Source: Siphonodentalium dalli | Taxonomy: Eukaryota > Mollusca > Scaphopoda > Gadilida > Siphonodentaliidae | Direction: 5' to 3' | Assembly (NCBI GenBank): GCA_032622095.1 | Contig: CP136061.1 | Location: forward strand, 135,061,587 to 135,125,586 | Length of the DNA stretch: 64,000 bases | Shown here: piece by piece, positions 23,384 through 35,400 of the stretch | Numbering within the stretch: position 1 is the first letter of the stretch | Layout of the letters: the number at the start of each line of letters is the position of its first letter | Program-made: the position numbers and the translations under genes | The notes under the pieces: generated by a model | The model's database searches: none | Told to the model about the DNA's origin: nothing | Seen by the model: only the letters and a program-made list of their open reading frames with translations

Positions 23384-24183
23384 CCCTTTCATGACCGTAG
23401 ATTACTGTGTCATTTCCGAACTAAAACAGTCAGGAAAAAAGAATTCGCACTGCAAAAATGCAAAATAAGAATTTCTTTCCTGAAATTTTGCATTGCACAT
23501 AAATTTCAGCATTCATTGTTCATGAATATAAAGTCAAATAAGGATATTTTCTTCTTTTGTTATGTTTTTTGGGGTATTGAAAAACTAACATCAGGTTTTA
23601 TAGATGACAATCCAACGTTATAACTAACCAGTACATGATTCATCTCTCATATGGAAATTGCCTAATGACAAACAAGTCTGAGTTTAGTGTGCCTGTAATT
23701 TGCAGAATGAGGTCCTGAGAGGGTGAATTTAGTAACACTATCCCTAATAGCGGGCTGGCATCACCAAATTCATCCTCTGGGGACCTTATTCTGATTAGGC
23801 CTCATCTTCTCTGCAAAGTTTCTTTATTATCAAATTTCTATAGAAACTTCTTAATATAGATTTTATTTCTTTTTTAGTTTAGTTTCTCTATATTCCCAAA
23901 TTGGCAGATGACACATTGCATAATCGAGGTTCCAAATGGGTGTACATTACAATATTCAGAAATTTCAGTATTGAGGAAACTTCAGTCTGAGTCTATGTCT
24001 CCCATAGCAGATGAGGCCATGCAGAATGAGGTCCCCAGAGGGTGAGTTTGGTGATGCTAGCCCACTATGCAGGATAGCGTTACTAAATTCACCCTCTCCG
24101 GACCTAAATCTTCAAATGACAGTCACATTAAACTCAGGCCTAATGCCAAAGTGCTCAGAGGTAATAACTTGGTACTGAAAGGG
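23384..24183. mobile_element. Non-autonomous piggyBac-like element (right TTAA eroded)
   Basis: The left flank is TTAA (23380-23383) with terminus CCCTTTCATGACCG. The right end read inward is CCCTTTCAGTACCA, and the expected TTAA has become TCAG. The interior contains two related hairpins around GAGGGTGAATTTAGTAAC and its inverted partner (about 23704-23800 and 24024-24112). It lies in intron 1 of the ABHD6-like gene. Confidence 0.65.
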
Positions 24184-24409
24184 TCAGTCAGTATAAACGT
24201 ACACTCTGAGTCATACTGAGTAGATCATAGTTTCATCAAATTGTCACTTGCTGGAAGCGCACAATTTACGCCACATCATGTTTGTAAATAGATTCTAATG
24301 GATACTTTCATCTTTCAATAATAGTGAGATCTGATTGGTGCTACTGACGTGAAATCCTGTGGTTCAGGTAATAGAAAGTCTACAAGTAATCAGACCCATT
24401 ACCTACATG

Positions 24410-24629
24410 TACAGTAATGCCCTAATTAATCGACTCCTTTAACCACAGCAGAATTATGGGTAACTTTTCAGGATTTAGTCGGAAATATGGCTTGTTGCCA
24501 TTCAATCGGAAAGCTCTCCCCGAGAGCTTTCCGATGAATGGCAACAAGCCATATTTCCAACTAAATCCTGAAAAGTTACCCATAATTCTGCTGTGGTTAA
24601 AGGAGTCGATTAATTAGGGCATTACTGTA
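24410..24629. mobile_element. Palindromic MITE, copy 2 (almost perfect hairpin)
   Basis: The arms of about 105 bases are inverted copies with only two or three differences (TACAGTAATGCCC, AATTAATCGACTCC, GAATTATGGGTAAC, GGAAAGCTCTC). TA lies at each edge. It sits 84 bases downstream of the exon 1 donor. A transcript of the gene would form a long double-stranded stem here. Confidence 0.85.
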
Positions 24630-24712
24630 TATGTGGGTCTGTAGTTAACATATTAAAACTGGGCCTGCCCATTTAGATGAGACCAGAATTTTACAGACTG
24701 AAAATTATTTAC

Positions 24713-24840
24713 CTCATGTAGAGTTCAATAAATGACCGAGGAAATAAATAAAAGAGAACAGCTATTGATGCTACAGCTGTAGTCACAGTAGTCAGAGACG
24801 GGAGACAATACAATAGCACGACATCCGAGATTTCCTCCAT
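24713..24840 (-). CDS. ABHD6: ABHD6-like lipase, first coding exon (start codon and membrane anchor)
   Basis: The ATG at 24840-24838 has a good context (CACAATGG) and opens 42 codons plus two bases of Arg43, ending at ATGAG before a GTAAAT donor. Residues 7-33 form one hydrophobic segment, followed by Pro-Arg, matching the N-terminal membrane anchor of ABHD6, which ends in a similar FLLWPSALIRIYY segment. Length and phase agree with exon 2. I chose this ATG because it is the only one in frame, because the anchor starts just after it, and because the preceding sequence looks like 5' UTR. Three exons give 135 of the roughly 340 residues usual for the family. Confidence 0.75.
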
Positions 24841-24901
24841 TGTGACAGCTGATTCAGATTGGAGAGATGTGGATGAACTGCTGAACCTTCAAGCACATAC
24901 C
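24841..24901 (-). other. Probable 5' UTR part of the first coding exon
   Basis: On the minus strand a CTGTTTCAG acceptor-like site ends at 24902, so a 5' UTR segment of about 61 bases would precede the ATG and an upstream non-coding exon would lie further right. No promoter could be recognised in 24902-25140. Confidence 0.4.
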
Positions 24902-25139
24902 CTGAAACAGACAAGAATTCAAAAACTCAATGCTCATAAAACATTTATCCTCACTTCAGGTGTTGGCTTGGTTTCAATATGTGAGGTACTGTACTAGTAG
25001 CTGAAAAATGTTTGTGGGGACTGGGAAAATACTACAGCTGTCGGTACAATAACACACAATAACTACTGTTCTAAAGCCACAGCTACAATGTACTAGATTG
25101 CCAGTTTAGCGTTACCCACTGGATTTAGTTTTCTGTTCA

Positions 25140-25645
25140 GAACAAGAGTTTGGGATACCCCCTTGGTGACAAATTGAAATATGAGCAGATCAGAAACCGA
25201 ATGGCAAACTTGCATACCAAATTTCATCGAGATCTAATAACCCATGGTTGAGATATATAAGCAGACGGACATAAATCCAACATTTTCAGATGAGAACAAC
25301 ATCAATGAACCCTCATTTAAAAGCCATCCTGATGGCACACATGCATACCAAATTTCATCGAGATCGGATAACCGATGGTTGAGATACATGTATATGAGTG
25401 GACGGATGGAAATCCAACATTTTAAATTCAACAAAGAGGGATAAATAACCCTTGAACCGAAAATGTGAACAATGTCATTGAAACATCTTTTGAAAGCCCT
25501 TTTGATGCCATACCTACATACCTAATTTCAGCGAGATCTGATCAACCATGGTTGAGAGATATGAGTGGACGGACTGACAGACGAATGGACGGACGCATAT
25601 AATCCAGTATACCCCCTCATCTTTGGGATACGAGTATAACAACAA
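25140..25645 (+). repeat. Minisatellite-bearing element (GGGATACCCCC type), three units
   Basis: It begins near GTTTGGGATACCCCCTTGG and ends near AGTATACCCCCTCATC with TTTGGGATACGAG. There are three diverged units with CATACCAAATTTCATCGAG, ATCGGATAACCGATGGTTGA and GGACGGA. It is the same organisation as the pearl-like elements but a different family. Non-coding. Confidence 0.55.
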
Positions 25646-25657
25646 CACACTTTCATT

Positions 25658-25949
25658 ACAATTATAACTTGCTGCTGAATTGTACGGTTACATGTATATA
25701 CCATATGTTTTTCAATGCCACACAATTGATTGACTTCTTAAATAAATCTATCATTTGTGTTTATATAAAACAAAAAGGTTACATACACCACATGCCCCAT
25801 CCATGGTGCCAGATTGAAACATGGCAGAATGGAACAATTATAATTTGCTGCTGAATTGTACTGTTACATGAATATACCATATGTTTTTCAATGCCACACA
25901 ATTGATTGACTTCTTAAATAAATCTATCCTTTGTGTTTATATAAAACAA
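25658..25949 (+). repeat. Tandem duplication A-B-A' beside pearl-like element 2
   Basis: A (about 25658-25770, with TTGCTGCTGAATTGTAC and AATGCCACACAATTGATTG) is repeated as A' (25835-25949). B (about 25773-25834, GGTTACATACACCACATGCC) reappears after the element at 28086-28153. The order A-B-A'-[element]-B' means a 178-bp tandem duplication whose second copy was split by the insertion. Confidence 0.8.
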
Positions 25950-28090
25950 TGAAAGTGTCAATGACACTGTAGCTCAACTTGGAAAGGGAATAATTTAATA
26001 TATTACAGTCAATGGAGCGATTAGGAATGTGAAAAGTTGAATGTCTAATACTAGGGTATAGACATGAAGAGAAAAGTAAAATCCAAGATGGCTGCTGGTG
26101 GCCATGTTTTCGGCCGAATGACCCCAAAATGACTCGTTCCAATCTACATGTCATTGTTAACATCCATGAAAATTTTTATGATGATCAGACTAAAGGTACG
26201 ACCTGTAGCCCGTGCTAAAGAATTTAGTCATACAAAGAGTAAAATCCAAGATGGCTGCTGGCGGCCACGTTTTTTCGCCAAATGACCCCAAAATTACTCG
26301 TTCCCATCTACATATCAACATTAACATCCAGGACAAATTTCATGATGATCAGACGAATAGTACGACCTGTGGCCCGTGCTAATGGATTAAATTTTGAAAT
26401 CCAAGATGGCCGCTGGCGGCCATGTTTTTTGTCCGAATGACCCCAAAATGACTCGTTCCCATTTACATTCCAATTTCAACAGCCATGAAATTTTTTATGA
26501 TGATCAGACTAAAGGTACGACCTGTAGCCCGTGCTAAAGGATTTAGTCATACAAAGAGTAAAATCCAAGATGGCTGCTGGCGGCCATCTTTTTTGGCCAA
26601 ATGACCCCAAAATGACTCGTTCCCATCTACATGTCATTATTAACATTCATGAAAATTTTTATGATGATTAGACTAAAGATACAACCTGTAGCCCGTGCTA
26701 AAGGATTTAGTCATACAAAGAGTAAAATCCAAGATGGCTGCTGGTGGCCATGTTTTTTGGCCGAATGACCCCAAAATTACTCGTTCCCATCTACATGTAA
26801 ATATTATCATCCATGACAAATTTCATGATGATCAGACAATCAGTACGACCTGTGGCCCGTGCTAATGGATTAAATTTTGAAATCCAAGATGGCCGCTGGC
26901 GGCCATGTTTTTTGTCCGAATGACCCCAAAATGACTCGTTACCATCTACATTCCAATATCAACAGCCATGACAAATTTTATAATGATCAGACTAAAGGTA
27001 CGACCTGTAGCCCGTGCTAAAGGATTTAGTCATACAAAGAGTAAAATCCAAGATGGCTGCTGACGGCCATGTTTTTTGGCCGAATGACCCCAAAATGACT
27101 CGTTCCCATCTACATGTGATTATTAACATTCTTGACAAATTTTATGATGATCAGACTAAAAGTAGGACCTGTAGCCCGTGCTAAAGGATTTAGTCATGCA
27201 AAGAGTAAAATCCAAGACGGCTGCTGGCGGCCATGTTTTTTGTCCGATTGACTCCAAAATGACTTGTTCCAATCTACATGTCATTGTTAACATCCATGAC
27301 AAATTTTATGATGATCAGACTAAAGGTACGACCTGTAGCCCGTGCTAAAGAATTTAGTCATACAAAGAGTAAAATCCAAGATGGCTGCTGGCGGCCATGT
27401 TTTTGGGCCGAATGACCCCAAAATTACTCGTTCCCATCTACATTCCAATTTCAACAGCCATGATAAATTTCATGATTATCAGACTAAAGGTACGACCTGT
27501 AACCCGTGCTAAAGGATTTAGTCATACAAAGAGTAAAATCCAAGATGGCTGCTGGCGGCCATGTTTTTTGCCCGAATAACCCAAAAATGACTCGTTTCCC
27601 ATCTACATGTCATTGTTAACATCCATGACAAATTTTATGACGATCTGACTAAAGGTACGACCTGTAGCCCGTGCTAAAGGATTTAGTCATGCAAAGAGTA
27701 AAATCGAAGATGGCTGCTGGCGGCCATGTTTTTTGGCCGAATGACCTCAAAATTACTCGTTCCCATCTACATGTCAATATTAACATCCATGACAAATTTC
27801 ATGACGATCAGATGAACAGTACGGCCTGTAGCCCGTGCTAATGGATTGAATTTTGAAATCTAAGATGGCCACTGGCGGCCATGTTTTTTTTCCGTATGAC
27901 CCCAAAATGAATCATTCCGGTATAAATGTTGATGTCAACAGCTATGACAAATTTCATAATGATCCGATCAAAGGTACGACCTGTAGCCTCTATTGTTGAC
28001 GCCGCCCGTACACACGCACACACGCACACACGGACGACGGACGACAAAGCCATGGCAATAGCTCAAACTTTACAAAGTAAAGTTGAGCTA
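25950..28090 (+). mobile_element. Pearl-like minisatellite element 2 (12 units)
   Basis: It has the same termini as element 1: GTGTCAATGACAC then TAGCTCAACTT at left, and a terminal hairpin (AGCTCAAACTTTAC / GTAAAGTTGAGCT) at right. It has about 12 units of around 160 bp and a CACACGCACACACGGACG microsatellite (28010-28045). Comparison with the duplicated flank shows insertion inside a run of A, with at most AA as target duplication. Confidence 0.8.
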
Positions 28091-28153
28091 AAAAGGTTAC
28101 ATACACCACATGCCCCATCCATGGTGCCAGATTGAAACATGGCAGAATGGAAC

Positions 28154-28400
28154 CCACTTCAGTTATCAGAATCGATTAATTGCCGAAAAATAATGCTAAC
28201 CACTGTCAACTATAGTATAAAATTTTGAGGGTGAACAGGTGTTGTTATAGTACAATAGCATATATTGTTTAATTAGGATAATATTTTGAAATTGAGATTT
28301 TTTGAAAATTCACGATATGGGTGCCTCATTAATACACACTTGTCGGAAGGTAGGCCCTGCTTTATTTGCATGCTCAGGCTATTGTCCCTCGTTTTAAAGA
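28154..28400. other. Fragment of the TTAA-bounded element, then unique sequence
   Basis: 28157-28221 matches the interior of 22397-22838 (TTATCAGAATCGATTAAT, AATAATGCTAACCACTGTC) and then breaks off. The rest is unique, non-coding sequence. Confidence 0.55.
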
Positions 28401-28784
28401 CAGGTCCCCAGAACAAAAATTGACCTGTGTAAAAATTGTATAATATATATATTCTACATACCGTTGAGTGCGTTTTTGAAGCACTATTTGGTGTAAAAAT
28501 CGGAATCTTTGACCCAGTTTAGCAGACGCCATCTCGAACGAGTGAAATTTTACAGACTGTTTGAAACAAACATGTGCTCTATGAATAACCAGAGTTTTTC
28601 TGAACCAATTTTTACACAGGATACATCTAATTGAAGAGTTATAAAATATCTTTCTACCTATTTATGAGGCATTTGTGTAAAAAAACAATATTTTTGTGTA
28701 TTTTGAACCTATTTACGGAATTGAAAAAATGATAAAAAATTAAGTACTATTGGGGGTGAGGTCAATTTTTGTTCTGGGGACCTG
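28401..28784. mobile_element. TIR element with perfect 26-bp ends
   Basis: The left end CAGGTCCCCAGAACAAAAAT and right end ATTTTTGTTCTGGGGACCTG are exact inverted copies (26 bases in all). The interior is 330 bp with no ORF. No target duplication could be read, so the superfamily is open. Confidence 0.75.
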
Positions 28785-29275
28785 TGTTTGTTAGCATGAA
28801 TGCACTGACTGGCACATGTGACCCAGTATACCCCACTCAATCTTCGAGTGAGGCGATGAAGATATAATAACTTCATACTAATAACAAACTTCAAAAGCCA
28901 TCAAATTAGGTAAACAAAAAAATAATAATTTCAATTTCAAAATAATATCTGAAGCATACCTTTCAACTTAAAGACATATTGTATTATATTGTGAACTAAG
29001 TTCAGTGAATAAAATCAATGAATTAGTATCCAAACAATATCTGCACAGGCAGAATGTAGCAATTTACTAAGATTGTTGAACATTTTAACAACAAAAGTCA
29101 CTGCATGTAATTCGCTTAAAATAATGATGCTGATTTCTGACTACATGTATTTGGATATAAAATTTATGAAAAGAAATTATTATTTCATGATTATTTGCTA
29201 TTCCATTCTGAACACATTTGAGGAGTGTTCCACACCACTTTTTTCTTATATGTAATCCCCCCAAACAGACATTAA
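28785..29275. other. AT-rich non-coding sequence
   Basis: No repeat partner or gene is visible. Confidence 0.4.
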
Positions 29276-30028
29276 CCCTTTGACCTTGAGAAACCGGAAT
29301 ACCGGTCCAATTCTTATATTCTTATAACCCGAGAGAACGGAATACCAGTTCGGAAGTTATACAATATATTTGACATGGAATTACAACACAGTAAAAGTAC
29401 ATATCAACTAGAACTACATGTATACTTCTACTTTTCACACATGAGTCACATGGTTACCCATCACTATGGAAGACAAATTGGTGACAGAGGTTCTTTTTTC
29501 TTCGTGCATGCACAGATGCATATTTCGAGAAAAAGGTTTGCTTTTTATCGTTGGCCAAAGCACACATCAACTATAATTCTGCTTATACTTTGAACTAATG
29601 ATTCATATGTTCATCCCTCTGACTTTAGCTGCACAATTGGTGACAGGGTGGGGGTGGTCTGTTTCTTGGTGCATGTGCATATATCTATGCAGATTTTGAG
29701 AAATGCTCATTGTTTATCGTCATCATGAGTAGAGTATTTTGTTATAAATACATGTAGCGTGATCAAAGGGAGCCACAATATAATATTCAAACATATTGAA
29801 AGTGGAAAAGACTCTCTTGCCAAAATACATTGTGACATATTTCACCACACACTAGTTCAGTTAGCAGATTAGTAGATTGTCATATAATTGTGCATGTAGA
29901 TGTCTCATGAAAGAGCATTACACGTTACTTGGTGGGACACACTATATACATGTAACGTCAGGTGCCTCGATTGGGACCATATAACGATTGGGACCATTTA
30001 ACGTTTAGGATGTTATGGGTTCAAAGGG
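29276..30028. mobile_element. Non-autonomous piggyBac-like element, TTAA flanked
   Basis: TTAA on both sides (29272-29275, 30029-30032). Left terminus CCCTTTGACC; right read inward CCCTTTGAACCC. The interior holds two diverged copies of a block around TTGGTGACAG and GTGCATGCACAGATGC (29477 and 29638) and a tandem GAAACCGGAATACCGGT / GAGAACGGAATACCAGT pair. No transposase. Confidence 0.75.
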
Positions 30029-30032
30029 TTAA

Positions 30033-30957
30033 ATTTGTTTTGGTCTTACCTACTTTTATCCTTATGATCCATTCACACAGAATTTCTTCAATACACTCCA
30101 CGTTTTGTTCATACAGAGTGCTATGTCATTTATTTTGTATACAAAAACTGAATGGTTAGTAAATATGATGGACTTTGACCTAATAATGACCAATATGTAT
30201 TAAGTGTAATAACCTCACGTGAACTGCCATCTGACCCAAATTCAAGCAACACATTGAAGAATACAGAGATGCAAGTAATAGGGTGATGGCTAGAGGGTCT
30301 TTGTTGTGTGTATGGGTGGAGGGGGTGAGTTGATATATTCCTTCAATCAATAAAAATGTGAGAATCACAATTGTGGTAGACTTCATTTGACAAAAGTTGT
30401 ACCAACCACGCCCTCCCCCGTACACGTATCGATGCGGGAGATACACCAAATTAAAGGTGTGAATATGGTCTAAAGAACAGGGTATGTGGCATTATCCTAT
30501 AGCTATGCAGAGGGGATATTGAGAATTTTGATTGCAAGTGGGTCTATGCTCAATATAGGTCCGATATATATGTACTCATGGTAGTTTTGTTGCACCAGGG
30601 GACCTGTGGGTAGGCCCTGCTTCATTTGCCTATTCTGGTGATTCTAAATTCAACTTTCTCTGGCAAGGACAATTTTTGATACTCTGGAATTGTATGACAA
30701 ATAGCAAAGCTACCCCAAATATTGCTTTATTCAGGAAACATGTCAAAAGAATGGGCAGATGGATACAAGTTTTCATTGGTACATTTAAAGGAACAATCTC
30801 AGTTTCCTAATGTAATTACAAATTCAACATGATGTCTTTAAAGTGATGTGAAACACTCCGGTAGAGTGATCAAATAGAAATGGAGAATAAACTTGCTCAA
30901 AGTAGTTATTTAAAAACATTATATATCCAAACACCATCATTATTGTATATTAATTAA
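30033..30957. other. Unique non-coding sequence
   Basis: No recognisable gene. A short block GGTAGGCCCTGCTTCATTTGC at 30612 resembles one at 28351, but the match does not extend. Confidence 0.35.
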
Positions 30958-31339
30958 CCCTTTACCCAACAGAAGGGCCCTGTGCCAATGCATTCTCTTA
31001 TATATGCGAGTCGACCATAGGTCGCCTCGCATATATAAGAGAATGCATTGGCTTAACACATTAAAAATTATAAAATTGTTAAAGAATGTAAGAAAAAATG
31101 GTAAAAAGTGTTAAAAAAAAGGCCAATGCATGCTCTTATATATGCGAGGCGACCTATGGTCGACTCGCATATATAAGAGAATGCATTGGCACAGGGCATA
31201 ACTGTAACCATCACAATGTGGTCAACGAGCCGGTTCCAATGATATCCATATTTGTATGGTTCTATTGAGACAGACCGAAGATATTTTAGGCTGTCGAAGC
31301 TTTATTTGGCCGGTTTTGGCCGGTTTGTTGGGTAAAGGG
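30958..31339. mobile_element. piggyBac-like MITE with exact 14-bp TIRs
   Basis: TTAA on both sides (30954-30957, 31340-31343). Left end CCCTTTACCCAACA; the right end TGTTGGGTAAAGGG is its exact complement. Inside are two long hairpins (about 30981-31051 and 31121-31190) built from CCAATGCATTCTCTTATATA, GCGAGTCGACC and their inverse. It is 382 bp with no coding. Confidence 0.9.
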
Positions 31340-31626
31340 TTAAATGCAGTGACTCTCGGTGGTGAAATTGTTTGCGTTAGTTTATCGCTGATAGTTGAGT
31401 CCCGAATCGCTAAGTAAATATTTGCAAGTGCACATAGTTCAGACAATGTTTTCTATGGAGTGGTACGGTTGATTTGTTTGAGATTTTTGGAGACGTTAGT
31501 AGAATGCTACATTCCTCCAGTTGGCATATTGCCTGATTACTAACAGTTTCACGCATCAGAACAAGTCCATAATATGTCTTTAAACTGTGTAATGATATTA
31601 GGAAATCTAGATATATTTACATTCCA

Positions 31627-32064
31627 ATTTAAAGATGCATAATCTGATTAAGTGCCTCTCAGTTACTATTTATTTGGATTCGGGGGTAAAAAATATTTGA
31701 TTCGAGTCGAGGAACCAACCTAACAAAGCTCAGTGTTATTAGATATCGATTTTTGAAATCTATTATTAACATAGAGAATAAAGTGGCCCAGTAAACAGTT
31801 GATGAGCTGACGGTCTCAGACCAAATTGCAGATGAAGATGGATAACTCTAAAATCAAGAGGCTTTCTGTTGATAATAAGGCCAAATTTTGTTGAACAACA
31901 TTGATAAATAACACGTTTCGGGCAATTTTATACTATGGTTGACATTGGTTAGCATTATTTTAGGGCAATTAATCGATTCTAATAGCTGAAACGACATTTC
32001 TAAAAATGTTGTTGTTGGAATCTGATTATATGGGGACCGTCGAATCGGATTGAGTACCTTTAAT
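31627..32064 (-). mobile_element. Small TTAA-bounded element, copy 2 (inverted)
   Basis: Reverse-strand copy of 22397-22838 with the same ends (TTTAAAGATGCATAATC and GAGTACCTTTAA) and the same interior (GAGGCTTTCTGTTGATAATA, GCATTATTTTAGGGCAATTA). Divergence is moderate. The 76-codon minus-strand ORF is a chance frame. Confidence 0.65.
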
Positions 32065-32415
32065 ATATCAACCTGAAAATGCATTTTGAGTCAAGGGGGG
32101 AACTGGAATAAATTCCAGGATACAAAGTTGAATTGTTTTATTTAAGGTTGTTAAATATTAAAATAACAATGGAAGTGAATTGCCAATCATGTATTAAAGC
32201 TTTCTTGTATTTAATTACTGAAAACTCTCTAATTAAACTTATCAAAGACAAAGATGTTTTTGGACAACAGGGCATTCTCTAAGGCTTGCGTTCACACACT
32301 CGCAAATTTGTGCCATTTTTTTGCAGGCTTTTTTGAAGTCATTTCGATACAGGAAGCTATAATGTTCTTGAAAAAGATGCTCATAAAATGCATCTGTACC
32401 ATGCAGAGCTAACTA

Positions 32416-35400
32416 ATGAAAGTGTCAATGAAACTGTAGCTCAACTTGGAGGAGGGATAATGTCATACACTATCAATGGAGCAATATTAAAGGAATATGG
32501 AATGCTTAAATGTTTAAGTAATATTAGAGGTCACCCCAAAGATTGACATGAAGTTTGGTAAGGACTGTATCAGAATGTGGCCTGTAGGGTGTGCCAAAGG
32601 ATTTAGTCACAGTAAAATCCAAGATGGCTGCTGATTGCCATATTTTTTATTTTAATTGGTAACATTTTATAGCTCCCATCTAGAGGTCACAACTGAAGAT
32701 CAACATGTAGGATGTACAGGGATGGATCTGGGTGGGTATGTGATACAAGGTTGACATTTGTTACTTTGTGCAGGTAGCAAATAAATTGATATCATAGATC
32801 CCGGGACCAAGTTTTAATGGGTTTGGTGATTTTGTTTATGTGGGTAGTCCATGGGCATGTAGGGAGTTTGACGTTTAATATTTTCAAATGGAAATGGCTA
32901 TTTTCCAAGACAATTTTCTGCCAATTAGCATACATTTATCCAAAAAGTGCCACTGGTTTCTGATACTCCACACCTAGACCTACAATTTGATATATAATTT
33001 TAGTCTGAACCCGGAAATTTCATTGAAAAGAAGTCTCCGATCCTAACCCACTCTCATCTACATTGAAGGTATATAACTATAAACCCAGAGTGTAATCCTG
33101 CATTAATACTTGTTCCTTAATAATGAATTTCACTGTAGGTGAAAGGTTCCAATGGCATCTTGTGATTTCTTGTTTCGTTTTAACAAAATAACCAAAATCT
33201 TGCATAATGGAGGCTAAACTATATTGTATAAAACTGACCTTTGCCTTAGTGCCGTAATTTAATATCTATAGGACAAATGTTGTTTGTTTTGTTTTCCACA
33301 TACCCAATGATCCATGGTCAACGGATGAAAAGTCGCTGTCAGCTCCAGTCTGTGATTCAACCAGTCAAAACACAGACCGTGATTTTTACCTGTCAAGACA
33401 CAGACTGTGATTCAACTTGTCATCAGTGTGAGTGTGTTGTCAATTGATGAAGTTGATGTTGTTCCCTGTTGACAGTTTGATTGGAAAAAAACACAGTTGT
33501 TCGGAATTCTTATCAGACTCTGCTAATAAAGACACATACCCATCAAATTAATAATAATATGGATGAGTACGGAAAACTCCTGGGCGAAATTATTAGGAAT
33601 GCGGAAAGTTGAAATGTCTAATCCCATCTAGAGGTTACCATGAAGATCCATATGAAGTTTGGTGATGATCGGATGAGAGATGTGATCTGTACGTTGTGCT
33701 GAAGGATTTAGTCATGCAAAGAGTAAAACACAAAATGGCCCGTTAGCCACGTTTTTCAACAAAATTCGGAAAAATGTGATGTCTCCAATCTAAGAGCCAT
33801 ATGAAGTCTGGTGATGATCGGATGAGGGATGTCGTCTATAGGATGTGCCAAAAGATTCAGTCATGCAAAGAGAAAAATCCAAGATGGCTGCCAGCAGCTA
33901 TGTTTTTTTATCGAAATAGCTCCCATCTAGAGGTGATCTGAAACATGCCTGTAAATTTTTAAAAACAATTCTCTAATAAATGCGGGCTGCAGAGAATGTC
34001 GATGGATCCAAATGTGAAATGAAAGATGGTTGCTGGAGGCCAAGTTTTTTTTACAAATTTTAGTAAAAATGGGAGGTTCCAGTCAACCGAAAATCAATAT
34101 GAAGTTAGGTGATGATCAGGTGAGTGATGTGACCTGTAGGGTATGCCGAACAATTTAGTCATACAAAGAGTAATATCCAAGATGGCTGTCAGCACCTGTA
34201 TTCCAATGAAATTAAAAAACATTTGATATCTCCCATCTAGTTATCACCCCGAAGATCCAAATGAAGTTTGGTGACAACAATCGGATGAAGGATGTGACCT
34301 GTAGGGTGTGCCAAAAGATTTAGTCATACAAAGAGTAAATTCCAAGATTGCTGCCAGTGGCCATGTTTTTCAAAAAAATTTGTAAATATTTGATGACTCC
34401 CCTCTGGTAGTCATCCCAAAAGGAAGTTTGGTGACAATCTGACGAGGGATGTGGTCTGTAGGGTCTGCCAAACTGGGTGCGTGCTGCCGCTTGCCAAATT
34501 TGCCAATGACAAAAATATTTTCTTTAGGCAAAAAATATTTTCATTCGGCAAAAATTTTGGCTAGTGGGTTTTTAATTATGGGATGTGAACTATCTAGTCA
34601 TAAAACATCATCGAACGTGGGTTACTTGTGCTGAATTACAGACAATACAATGGGAAACCAAAACAAGAAATCTTTAGTTTTCACAAAACGGTAGTCCCAT
34701 CTTTCATCAAACAGCTAATCGACTTGGTTAAAATGTGTGTCGGAAAAAGCCATGTTCTGTAAATTTTTTATTGAGGCTGTTGTAAGTACTTTGTAACATG
34801 ATCTCAATGTAAATGTAGATACTGGAAAAGGTAATTATTAATATGTGTTTACAGTTAATCCTCCCTTTGTCCATTTGGATTATGGACCCAAGTAGTTATT
34901 ATAACAATGCATATTAATGGCGACAATATGTTAATCAGCCGAATGTGAATGGCGATGGATTAATTTATGGCTCGTTGATTTCAGCAGTAATACAAGGCAA
35001 AATAATATGTATGCTTGATGACTGTGTAGCAACATTAAACGTACTAGTAGTCTCCAGACAGGTGTCGCTTAGATATTTATTGCTACTTTGATATTTATTA
35101 ATAATACTAACTTGCTTTTCAAGAAGCTCATTTTACCTGTGTCTGTGATTTGTTTTTACAGTATACAACAAAGATAAAAACACGATAATTTCCCCAATTA
35201 TACGCGCAATAAAATTTGGCAAATATTTGTTTAATTTGGCAAAAAAATATTTCATTTGGTGAACATTTTGGCAAGAGAAAATTTTCATCCAGGGCCAACC
35301 CTAGTGCCAAAGGAAAATTGTATGGCTCCCATCTAGTGGACCCTGTTCTAATGGATTTACATGGTTTAACACTGAAAACCAAGATGCCGAGGATGAGGTT

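Noticed and set aside
17575-28090. Regular arrays that might be taken for CRISPR or for repeat-protein genes (ORFs with KMAAGGHVFWLND-like readings)
   Set aside because: The setting is a eukaryotic genome, the whole ~160-bp unit is repeated with no unique spacers, and frames change between units. They are minisatellite cores of interspersed elements.
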